64,000 nt of DNA from assembly GCA_009760855.2 (NCBI GenBank), contig WPIO01000031.1:2793001-2857000 (forward strand). The letters are read 5' to 3'. Position 1 is the stretch's first letter, and every line of letters begins with the position of its first letter. Below, piece by piece: positions 30,240-40,753 of this stretch. The stretch is from Cristatella mucedo. Its lineage: Eukaryota > Bryozoa > Phylactolaemata > Cristatellidae. The notes beneath the pieces were generated by a model that was not told where the DNA came from, searched no databases, and saw only the letters and a program-made list of their open reading frames with translations. The position numbers and the translations under genes were made by a program.

Positions 30240-31500
30240 CAGTCAGGATTTCAGCAATACTCCATCGAAACTGCTCTCCTCCGTGTAACCAATGACATCC
30301 TATGCAGCAAATATGACGGTAATGTCACTGCCCAAGAGTTTCTACAGCTGCCAGCTGCCTTCGATAATATTGGTCATAATTTATGCTTTAACTACTGAGA
30401 ACAGCGATCAATATGGAAGACATGGTACTGGCGTAATTGAAATCTTACTTGTCCAATCGTGTTCAAGTCTCATTCAGTAGACCAATGTCCAGTGAATTCC
30501 TGCAAGGATTCTTTCTCAGTCCTTTACTGTTTCCCGTGAATGCAGAACATCTGAAAAAAGTGATTCGGGTACATTTTGCTACCATTTTTATGCTGAAGAT
30601 ACTCTGCTGTACTTGTAGTTTACATCATCTGGATCTGCTAAAGTGACTGATCAAATGAATGCTTGGCTTGCAGATATGCGATCCTGGATGTTGCCCAAGT
30701 TCCTCAAACTTAATGACGTTAATGTAGAACTACTATTCATAGGACATCAGAATCTTGCGGCCGGACTACAAGACTTTTCTCTTCTAAAATTTGATGGTTG
30801 TTGTGGGACTGTCACAGTGTGCTGTTAATTTAAGTGTCGTTTTCGACGGCTGACTACATTTTGGAAGTTTCTTAAGACGACTGCCGTCACTCCTAGCCAT
30901 CACGTCCATTCCATATCTAAGATTAGGGACTGTCTTCCACGGTGGTTTGCAAATCCCGTAGCTAACTACCTGGTTCTGTCTCAGCTAGATTATTGCAATT
31001 CCATTTTGACTGGGCTATTGAAAATAGTCACTAGGATAATTCACCTGACGATGAATATGGCTACAACGCGAGTTAAAAAATCCCCGAGGTTTGACCATGT
31101 ATCTTCTCTGCTGAAGGAACTTTTATGGCTCCAGGTTGATAAACGGATGTATAATAAAGTTCTTACGCTGACCCAGAAGGCCAGCCAACGGTCTTGCTCC
31201 TTCATACCTAGCTGAACTGTTGTACCAGTTTAAGCTTCTTTGTGTCCCAGGTCTTCTATGGATAATGCTTTGATGTTCCATTCTTCCACTTAAAGATTGT
31301 GGGCGACAGGGCTTTTGCTCCGTAGCTCTGTAGGTCCTAGACTGCATAACTCACTTCCACAATTCTTACGAACGATATCTACTCTCCTGCTGACGACTAT
31401 GGCACATCCTTTCCAGCCGTCCCAAGCTGCTATACTTCCATGCTACTCGCCCCCTGATTTAGCTATGCTTTTTACTTTCGCTTCCTAAAATCACAGTCTT
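30240..31500 (+). mobile_element. LINE family 2, decayed RT and C-terminus
   Basis: Frameshifted plus-strand reading: SGFQQYSIETALLRVTNDIL, SYLSNRVQVSFSRPMSSEF, an eroded YxDD region (FYAEDTLLYL-like), LKLNDVNVELLFIG, then SVGPRLHNSLPQFLR and MAHPFQPS. Distinct from family 1; the matching 3' end is at 42150-42540. L2/CR1-type. Many stops, so dead. Confidence 0.7.
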
Positions 31501-32602
31501 AATTCAAGTGGGCTCATTCGACCACATTTAAAGCCTAAGCGGTGGCTTGTAAACTACTTGGTAACGTCCTAGAACATCGGAAAACTTCGAGGAATCTCAT
31601 CAGCTTCTCCAGCGTTTCCATCTGTCCCTGTCCCTCCGACGTGACTCCGTGGGGCACCATGCAAAAGCGAGACGCAAGTCTTTTTAAAAATGCCTTAAAT
31701 CGCAGCTTTACGAATCACAAAGCACATGGTTGCAAAAATTGAAGCCGAAATTTACTAGAATCAAAGAAAATGCGCACTGGTACATCAATTACGATTACTT
31801 AAGGAAGTATCCTTTAATAATCCAAGCGCGTAAGCAACCGCTCTGAAAAAAGCAAGGTAAAAGACCACTTAAAATTGGCTTCGAAGAAAGAGCTTACGCT
31901 TCGCCTTTATTCGAATAAAAACTACATGTACGGCGTACTACATGTATCCTACATGTACCGCAACAGCTCAAAACTTCGCGGAATTTGCAATTTAAATGAC
32001 TATTAACTACCACGAATGCAGGTTAAACTGTCAGCAAATAACAACAGACTCGCGGTTATTGGCACTGCACTTTCATGAATTAACCACGTTGAGATACTTT
32101 CCGATAACTTTTCGTATCCAACCAACTGCTCCTTAAACTCCGGTTGCGCATCTACTGAAAATCAAATCCCTGGATTACGTCATATCCCGACTTGACATTT
32201 AAAAGTAAGCTAAAATCAACCGGTTACTTCCATCCTTTGCTCCGTCGGCGCGAACTATTCTTAGGTTTTGGTTTTTGATTGTACTGACGTTGGAGCAGTT
32301 ATAACTAACCAAGTGTCCAACTCTCAGCGAATGCAGGACTCGTACAGATTTTTGGTTCTCTCAGAGCGTTATTTACACTTTTTGCGATCATCCATGGTTT
32401 TAATAAATGCCAGTGTATGCAGACCCCGCGAGAGCCCCGTTCGCAGCTACGAGCTTAAGCTACCTTTGCTAAGTGAGCTCGTAAATGCAGGAAAGCTACT
32501 GGTTACTAACGGTTACGACGAATATTTGGCTGTCGGGAAGCAGCGACTGGACGACTTGCCCCAACCGACCAGGTCTGGTCAGGTAAGCATTACGCCGCCT
32601 TA
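31501..32602. other. No gene seen
   Basis: AT-rich sequence with a duplicated TACTACATGTA phrase near 31920-31960. A 138-codon frame at 32268-32684 runs into the SINE below and is not credible. Confidence 0.4.
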
Positions 32603-32742
32603 CGGTTTGGCTCGAGGGTCAGCTGCTTGCCTTCAACGACCAAGGTCGCCGGCTCGAGCCATGCGGCACGTGCAAAACACCTAGATAAAGATTAAGTTCT
32701 CTTAAGGTGCTATTAAGATGGATTGTACAAACGAATTATATG
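32603..32742 (+). mobile_element. SINE family B copy
   Basis: TACGGTTTGGCTCGAGGGTC head (eroded A box), GGTCGCCGGCTCGAGCC B box, ACACCTAGATAAAGATTAAG, TTCTCTTAAGGTGCTATTAA, ending ACAAACGAATTATATG. Confidence 0.65.
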
Positions 32743-32794
32743 CAGCTTTACACGTAAATGTATAAGCCTAGGAATTCAGTTGAGGCCTAGATGC

Positions 32795-33470
32795 TGAGTT
32801 TACCGCTTCATGGCTAGCGTCTAGACAGAGCTCAAGGTATCCGTTCCTTGGAAAATCGTCTCGTTGACAGCCTATCGGGATAACTACCGGTGCCGAATCC
32901 GAATCGTTAGCCGCGAGCTTGCGGAGTAGCAAGCCCCCATTACCCTCAGCCATCACACTCTCGGTCATCATCTTAATGCATCCGCTGCTGTAGTCTTACG
33001 GTAGGCCAGTGCTCGGCTGCTGCATGCTGGTCCACCTTCGATGCGGCTTGGCCCGGGCTGCTTACCGCATATAAAGGCGGAAAGCGAGCGAACCCAAAGT
33101 CGAGTGGGAGCGCCAGGGCAGGGGAGAGCGACTGCAAGCTGTTTCGATGCGAGCGTCAGCCGAATGCACGTACATTGAAGACCCTTCAGCACTTCCGTGT
33201 CGTCATTTGTGGGCTGTATGAGCGTCAACTATAGTTGCGAGGCAAATCGTCTCGTCGACAGCCTAAAGGCAGAACCACCAGTGCCCACTCAGAACTACTA
33301 CCCGCAAGCTCGTTGAGTAGCATACCCTCATAACCCTCGGCCATCATTAGTCCAGCCGTAATTTTTTCGCCGATTGCCCATGAGGCAAGCGCCATTGTGC
33401 AAACAGTCTTTATTATGCACTCAGTAACCTTTGAAGTTCCTCGAATGATTTTTTCAATTGCTCTATGTTT
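32795..33470 (+). mobile_element. Element D copy 2 (internal direct repeats, TATA-like box)
   Basis: Direct repeats at 32853-32955 and 33244-33350 (offset 391 bp) share AATCGTCTCGT(T/C)GACAGCCTA, CGCAAGCTCG-like and CCCTCGGCCATCA words. CATATAAAGGCGG at 33068-33080 lies between them, a good TATA box followed by GC-rich sequence. Inverted relative to copy 1 at 26158-26962. Confidence 0.6.
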
Positions 33471-33859
33471 TCATCAAAAACAACAGAAGAGACAGAAGAG
33501 AGGCACGTTAGCTTTTAATAGGGCTTTAACCATTGAAAAACCAGAAAAATTAGTGAGCGTCCATGAACCAACGAACAAATCTTCGAAGTACATTCAGTGT
33601 CTTCATAGTGCACTGAAGGATCAAGGGTTGAGATTTACAGAAGTAACCTCAATCTTGAAAGCTTCTAAGGAATATTAGCCTCTAATTAAATGCATTAACT
33701 TAGCTAGCTCTTTTAAGTTACTAGTCCTGTGAGGCTTCTTTCGTTTGCTGACGGGTGCTCACGAGGTTCTTAGGGTCTTTGATTACGCAATTAATTCGTG
33801 AATTTAAACTATTAAAGCAACTGAACTTCTAGGATGCAATGATCTGCTGCTGCCATGCA

Positions 33860-34712
33860 TAAATAAATCATAGATATGTCATTAGCATCAGGTCATGTTC
33901 CGGCACCTTTCAAAAAGGCTGGTCAGGCCACCACTTAAGAAAGCAACACTAGACCAAGAGAACTTGAGCTATTTCGGCCCAGCCTCTTTCTTAGTATTCA
34001 TATCAATGAAACAGGAACGAGTCGTGGCAGACCAGCTGAACTCATATATTGAAACTTTAAACCTTGCCAGTAAGCTTCAGTCTGCTGTTAGAGATAATCA
34101 ATCCTCAGAGTCAGCAGTGCTTACGGTGTATAATGACCTACGTAAGAATGCAAAGATGGGTAGAGTTTCTCTGCTTTTTTCGCTCGATCTTTTGGCAGCT
34201 TTTGATAGTATCGACCGCCAAGTTCTTCTTGAACACACCTCATTTCGCCTGGGCATCACTGGCACTGCTCTGCAATGGTTCAGGTTCTATCTCAGTGGGC
34301 GACTTCAGAGTGTTGATGTGAATGGACAAAGATCATGCGAGATACATCTGAAATATGGGGTGCCTCAGGTCTCCATGCTAGATCTAGTTCTCTTCACGAT
34401 TTATACTCTCCCCATTGCCGATGTGATGGCTAAGCATAATCTAGGCTTTCACTTCTATGCAGATGACACTCAGTTGTACCTTTACTTTGACCCGTCCAAG
34501 CCCTCTAGCATGTCGAATTCTCCCAACGCCCTTGCTGCATGTATTGATTACATCCGCACACGATGGCAGCGAACTTTCTAAAATTAAATGATGATAGAAC
34601 CGACTTGCTAGTTGTGGCCAAACCATGTGTCATTCGGAAATGGGAAAGGCTTACGCTCAAAATTGGCTCTGCCACCACATCTCCTGCTGAATCTGCACAA
34701 ACTCCGGGTGAC
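33860..34712 (+). mobile_element. LINE family 1, RT fragment covering N-terminus to YADD
   Basis: The frame at 33895-34581 encodes NSYIETLNLASKLQSAVR, VLTVYNDLRKN, GRVSLLFSLDLLAAFDSIDR, GVPQVSMLDLVLFTIYTLPI and GFHFYADDTQLYLYFDPSKP, so the RT palm motifs (D-L-x-AAFD and YADD) are present. A frameshift follows at WMAANFLKLNDDR. The 5' end has a stop in the RPLLKKA region. No endonuclease. It ends against the pseudogene at 34713. Confidence 0.85.
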
Positions 34713-35560
34713 GTGTTCAAAAGTAAAGAAGAAGCCGCCGCCAAACAAGGTCAGCCCTCGTTTTTTCCTGACACTGTCCTTGGTAACGACGTTCACAGTC
34801 TAGTTTATCTTAGCATTAAAGTGCTCGCCTCGCTCCTCTGAATGAGCTCTCATGCTCTTCTAGAATTTGTAAATGTAGGCATCAATAATATAGACTCTTT
34901 GGGTCATTCTACATCTCATTTTGACATACTTCTTCACGTGAGTCTGAGCCAGCTGCTCATAATTTTCAACACTGTAATTTTCCAGAAAGCCGTGAGCCGC
35001 TGCAGCTAAACGGTTCCAAGTTTCTCTATGTTTTCGCTTGCACGTTTTGGCGGCGAATAGTAGCTTCTTTTTTATGGTCTGACGAAGATACCAGCTTTGA
35101 CCTTAGCCTCCGGCACCAGTGGAAAAAAGGTGTTGGAGGTACTTCAAAGCTACTGACTCAGCGATTTTTCATCGCTTGACAAGGCCTAATGTGATGTGCA
35201 GAGGTAGCATCAGCACCTTCTAATGGTCTACCAGCGGCTCCCACGCGATGCTGTTATTTCCTACGGAGAGAGTTTGGCAAGGTTTCGACTAGTGTCTTTT
35301 GTGATCGTGTGCCTTAATGTCCCGTCTGTTTCATAGGCAAAGAAAACAAACTTCGTGAAACCATCTTGCAGGTCTATCAGAAATGGAGCCATTTTTAAGT
35401 GTCTTCTCAGCCATAGTTGCCATACTTCAACATACTTCAAACTTCAGATTTCAACCAGTCATCATTCAGCAACGCCTTGATGCGGGTGTAGTCGTCTTTG
35501 AGGTGGACACAGTGAGCTTTAGATATAGATGACGAGTACACGTTGCCTTTACGAACCTAT
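34713..35560 (-). pseudogene. Decayed copy of the repeated protein family (copy 2)
   Basis: Minus-strand reading with stops: AHCVHLKDDYTRIKALLN, LIDLQDGFTKFVFFAYETDG, AWEPLVDH, KVLMLPLHITLGLVKR, ESVALKYLQHLFPLVPEAKV, KAGIFVRP, AAHGFLENYSVENYEQLAQ, KMRCRMTQRVYIIDAYI, then CERRYQGQCQEKTRADLVW. It covers more of the N-terminal half than 23935-24440 and is about as decayed. Residue order follows the invertebrate family recalled for copy 1 (LQGGYTKFxCFLCxWDSR, VLMPPLHIKLGL). Confidence 0.65.
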
Positions 35561-38277
35561 ACGATTTTGAGGCACCTGAATGAACTGTGAATAGGGGCTA
35601 TTCATTCAGGCGGTCCGTGTTAGTCTCGAATAGACCGGCCACAAAGTTGCAAAAGCGTCGCCCATGGAAGACTAGACAAGTAGGACAATAATTAGTGACG
35701 TTTTTACTGACCTGCTTCTTTCAGACTGCAATCTATAGGTTTCACTCCAAAAGCCTTAAGTTAGAAGCTCAGCATTAGCCTTGAGGAGATCAAGGTTTCG
35801 GATCGTTGAGGCATTGTGGCTGGCTTTCCATCTCCACAAAATATAGTTATGGGACAAAATATTGAATTGTCTTATTGAGAAAATATTATTTAGTGCCAAT
35901 GTAATACCAATATATCGTATTGACATGGTAAACAATATCTATACTATTGCAAAACGTAAGTTAAACGGCAGTTTTTTTAAGTTTAATGTCTTAACAGCAC
36001 TTCTAGAGTTTTGAGTCTGCCCTTATCGGGTAGGTCGTGAACGGCGTAAGTCCGTGCAGCATGTTAAGTGGACACAATTTTATAATTTTCCTTCGATGGT
36101 AATGAAAATATAATGTATTTTTGTAATAACAATAATTGTATATTGTATTGCTTGCTATGATGATGTAAATGCATGGATCGCTAGGTTTGAAAATTGAAAA
36201 TACAATAGCAGTACTAATTTACTATGGTCTGGCTGGCTTTATTTATTAATTTACACATTGCCTCAAATTGTACAAGAAATTGCAGCTAGCGAGCATCAAT
36301 CATTTACCTTATCTTTCTGAGGTTCTCTTGGAGTGTTCACATGTGAAACGAGGTTCTCGGAGCTTGTCTGGATCTGACGTTCGCATAATGCGGAGCGGAA
36401 TTATGATAATTTCAAATCGACACCGTCTTGATCACAAAATAAACGTTTTACCGGAAAGATTGCTATTTTTAAATAATTTTAGGCATAAGGCACAAGAAAA
36501 TCGTATTTCTTACCCACAGACTAAAGTATAGATACGTTACCAGGTGTAATTGAACTGCATCCGCTGTGTCGGTGGGCCACGCAGGTCAGCCACGGTCGAC
36601 CGGAAGACTATGTATCTTGACCTCACATACGTCCGTCTTAGTTGGTACCAGAAACTCCTTCCCGTCCCTTGCCGCCTGGGATTTGTTGGGACTGTTTGTC
36701 CTCCGCCGGCCGCTGACATTAGCAGACCTCTGTTCTTAATAAATAAATAAATTAATTAATAAATTAATCAATTAACTTCAATAACCTGACCGCTTATTGC
36801 ACTCATTAGAAAACCTACGCTCCACGCTCGCTTCGGCCAAGTCTTTGAGGTCTCCCGCGTCTCACCCGATCGCCGCCTGTCGACAGTGCTATTATTGCCA
36901 TTAATTAGGCCTAGGCCTTCATTAGCCACCTGAGCACTTGGCTTTAAATCCCGCTGGCCTAGAGCTTTAAAAAGAAAGCATGGCAGCGTGCACCTGCTGC
37001 GCCTCCTTTTCTGTGCTAGCAATAACGGCACAGGCACTCAGAAGATGTCCTTGAAAGCGACCGCTTGGTCCGAGCGAGGTGTCCTCGCAGCAAAAAAGCC
37101 GCGATCGTTGCTCGGTTAGCAATGTCGCTACAAAGTCAGGGACGCTGACAGCATCAGACACCGTACGCTGCAACTGGCCGATCTTTGGTGACGCAGCAGC
37201 GATGCTGACTCGCAAATGATGAGCCGACTCATCGCGCCGGCACGATATGCGCGAATGCCTCACTCTAACTGAAATTAAGATTCCCAGCGAAGAATAGTTA
37301 AATTCTCTCCAGAGGTGGAAAGTCGCTCCTCTGAACCGCCGAGCTGAACCTCCATTTGAAAGATACTTGCACGCCAAATCCGTTCTTTGTACGGCATGAC
37401 ACAGCGTCAACCATCTTAGTCGCTGCAAATCAATGGATAACCTCTTTTTGTTCTCCGGTTGTCAGCGACGTCGTGTCCGTGGCGTTTCCTGAACCATGGC
37501 GAGGTTCTGTGCTGTTTCCGCGGATATACATTTTCAGTCGCTCTTCAGCGAAGGCATCTGTTATTTTTTAGTGCAAGTGATTCTTTTACAACCTCTCACT
37601 CACGCTACCAGCCTATAGGTCTGGCCTGCAATGAAGACCCTTTGTCTCTCAAGGTGTGTAGAGTAATAGCTGTCGCCGGATAAAGTGAAGAGCTGCGGCA
37701 GAGCATTTTTGGAAAACCTGCTGTAGCCCCGTCAAGTGCCCCACCAGGCCTTTGGTTCGCTGCTTAACCTCAGCTCAGAGGGCGTGGCATGAGTTCGAAG
37801 TCTTCACTACAAAATCCGCTTCGCAGAGGTCTTTTAATATTTAAAGACAATGATAGTTTAACTCCTACTACTATTCTTAGAGTGTTCACTTTTTAACTGT
37901 TGTCAAACTAATAAAAATGGTTTGGTTAGAATCGGCCCCTAACCTTCGCTCTCGGCGCGACTTGGAAGCCGAGCTGAGTCGATGCCGCCTCGGGGAGTTC
38001 CTTTCTGGCATTCTTCGAAGCTTGCTGCCCTCTGCAGAGACGTGCAGCGAAGCGGCGCGCAGTCCGACAAACCTACGGAGCCCCTCTGCGAGGCCGGCGG
38101 CCCCTCGCCTGAAGCCACGTGACCACCCTCGTCCGGGATGGGCTAATGGCGTCCTAGAGGTGCGGAGGGGAATTCCCACGGCAAAAGGAGGCACTTGAGC
38201 GCCTGCTGCCACCGCTCGACCCAGCCCTTTCAGCCATATATGTGAGAGGGGGTCGGCAGTACACGTCCCTTTGGCCT
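35561..38277. other. Long stretch with no supported gene
   Basis: 35820-36260 is AT-rich. 36540-36770 holds a short unit ending in (AATA)n/(TTAA)-rich sequence after CTGTTCTTAATAAATAAAT, possibly the 3' end of a retroposed transcript. 36960-37680 has 150-codon or shorter frames without domains. 37920-38220 is GC-rich and opens frames in both directions. Confidence 0.4.
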
Positions 38278-38395
38278 CCTTAATAATTGTAGTAATAATA
38301 ATAATAGTAATATATTGATATAGCACCATCAGAGAACTGAATCTCTTTATAGGCACTTTACAGATGCTGTATAGAAAGCATTGCCGAATGATTGG
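38278..38395 (-). repeat. LINE-1 3' tail
   Basis: Degenerate (AAT)n, then GATATAGCACCATCAGAGAA, CTGAATCTCTTTATAGGCAC. A very short truncated insertion next to a LINE family 2 tail. Confidence 0.65.
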
Positions 38396-38439
38396 TGGTA
38401 ACATCCGCAAGCAGCAGACATAGCGTAAGCAGGTAATGC

Positions 38440-38640
38440 AATGTGTTGTATTGCAATGTAATGTAATGCATCTCCGTCTGTAACTCCACAAAGCCACAAA
38501 GACTATATGGGTGCTACGCAGGAGAGTTTTTTATAGCGCACTCACAGCCTGGGCGGCTTTTGGTACGCATCAGGTGGCCAACAGACTTCATCTTGCGCAA
38601 CAATGAGAAAGTGGGCAGCATAGCACAGTACACACATGCA
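38440..38640 (-). mobile_element. LINE family 2 3' end
   Basis: Tail of AATGTAATGTAATG (ATTAC repeats on the minus strand), then CATCTCCGTCTGTAACTCCA, GGGTGCTACGCAGGAGAG, GCACTCACAGCCTGGGCGGC and CAACAGACTTCATCTTGCGC. Nearly collinear with 42150-42310. Confidence 0.75.
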
Positions 38641-39081
38641 CACGGAGGATGAATCCCTACGGCTTTGAGCCCGATGACCGCGCGCGACGAGACTGAAAAG
38701 AGCAGACCAAAACTCCCCGTCCGGCGGCGGCACGCGAACCCGGCGCCCCTGCTCGCAGGCTGCGCCGAATGTGGGAGCTTGCGTGCTTAGTTGCGGTGCT
38801 TTACTAAGTCTCGTGCATTTCTCCGCTGCGAAAAAAGCAAATGCCGAGCGTACGCACAGCTTCATTATACACACTAGCTCCCCCTCCTCCCTCCCCCATT
38901 ACTCTACTTCGCTCGCTCGGTTGCGAGCTCCTCTTGCGACGCCGACGGTGATGGAGACGGCGACGGCGAAACAGTTTCGCCCGAGCGACGAGACCGAGCG
39001 ACGGCCGAGCGCCATTGAACAGCAGACCAGCGGGCTGCGACTCGGCGTGTTCTCGCAAATACGATGCCAGACCGGCCGTAA
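38641..39081. other. Receptor B 3' flank
   Basis: GC-rich sequence downstream of the receptor B stop, presumably including its 3' UTR. The frames open here are composition artefacts. Confidence 0.45.
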
Positions 39082-40753
39082 CTATGCCGAAGACGCTGTC
39101 TTTGAGAGCAGTCTGGATTGAGTAGCTCCGTAATACTTTGTCGTGCTCTTGCCGCCGAGCGTCGTCACGCGTTGTCGCAGAGAGACGAAGATGTCGCGTT
39201 TGCACACGAATGCGGCAAAGACGAAAACCCCTTGCAAGGCGTTCAGAAGGAAGAATACGCAGTACAGCGCCTCTGCGCCAGTGGCGGATGCCAGCACGGC
39301 GACGATCCACAGTATTCCCGTGGAAACGACCAGCTTTACGCTAAGCAGCAGTTTCTCGTTGTGCGAGCTCCTCGCCAACTTCGTCTGCCTCGCGATGATT
39401 GCGAGCTTGACAACCATGAATCCGTAAACGGCGATGTCGATGGATAGAAAAACGCAAAGCGGAGCCATAAACAAGACGAGGTTTCCCAAACGGCTGCCAA
39501 TGAAGCAATCGGGACCGCCGTATTTCGGACGGAAGGTCAGAGAGCGCGCGTCGGCGACGATGCCCAGCGCAGCGAACGCCAGCGGCGCACCCCACCCGAC
39601 GGCGTAGTAGGCCGCTCGCCGGCGCAGCCGCGGTCCCTCTGAGGAGATCTCGAACGACATCGCCCTGGCTATTCCCACCGAGTACATGGCGGTCCAGCCG
39701 AAGGCGGCGACGAGCAGGTAGTGGACGGCCACGGCCAGGGCGGCGCACGTGGCCGGCGACTCGCCGGCCAGAGGACGCAGCAGGAGCAGCAGAAAGGCGA
39801 GGAAGAACGCCAAGCACTGGTTCAGCATCATCTCGCCGGGGAAGCGCCGCAGGTACTTCAGCAGCGCGTAGGCGGCGGCAAACAGAACGAGGCACACCTC
39901 GGACAGACAGAGCGCCGCGGCTGACGCTCGCTGGAGCAGCGCGCATCCGTCAGCGGTCGCGAACGGTGACGACGACGAAGCGGACGACAGGGAGACGCAC
40001 ACGGTGGCCTGCTCGCCGTCGACGGAGTACAGCGGCCAGGCGTAGAGACGCTCTATGCCGCCGCCGACTTCGGCGCTCAGCGACCCGTTCGCCACTGAGA
40101 AATTCGCGTGCCGCTCGACGACGCAGCGAAAGCACCGCGCCGTCGTCTCGCCGTTCAGCAGCACCACCAGAGTGGCGTTCGTGAACGATGCGCCGACAAC
40201 GTCGACGCCGGCCGCCAGTCCAAGGTCGTCCATGAACTCGCACGCAGGCGTCCGGTTCGCCGGCCGACAGGCACCATCGTGCCCGATCGAGTCCGCCAGG
40301 GAGCATGTAGAGCCTTGTCGACCGTCTGCAGCCGACGCGGCCCAATCAAAGCCGGCGAGGTCTTGGCACAGCACGGCGGCGGCCGCACGGTCGGTTGCCG
40401 AAGCCGGTCGGCCCACGGCGGCCACGCAGCGATCCGTGCCGGGAGCAAGGAGAATGGCGAAGCTCGGGGGCGGCAGCCGGCGCGCCATGTGACGTGGCTG
40501 GCACCTCGTCGACAAGGCTTCAGACCGGCCAGCGTTAGCGGCGGCGGCGGCTGAGCACGCCGCGCAGTCGGCGTTCCTGTACGTGGCCGACGCCCTGTAA
40601 GCGTACGCCGTCGGGCCGAACGCGCAGCCGACCCGCCGCCGATCGCCGACCGGCACGCCGTCGGGACAGCGATCCGTGAGGCCTTCCACGCACCGGTGAA
40701 ACGTCGTCAGAGGCAGCTCTGGTGGAGGGGCGTAAGTCAGAGAGCAGGCTCGC
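39082..40753 (-). CDS. Receptor B exon 3: second YRN module, 7TM domain and C-tail
   Basis: The acceptor CTTCGCTTCCAG ends at 40754; G completes an Arg codon and the frame continues R-A-C-S-L-T-Y. All seven helices are intact, including PGEMMLNQ, HYLLVAAFGWTAMYS, RQTK in loop 3 and LNALQGVFVF in helix 7. The stop is at 39084-39082. The strong G+C bias keeps several other frames open across this exon; those are shadows. Confidence 0.93.

Noticed and set aside
37886-38497. 203-codon minus-strand frame
   Set aside because: It runs through two LINE tails and a GC-rich stretch, so it is a composite accident.
39341-40554. Several long plus- and minus-strand frames overlapping receptor B exon 3
   Set aside because: Shadows caused by high G+C. 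Only the receptor frame carries the conserved helices.
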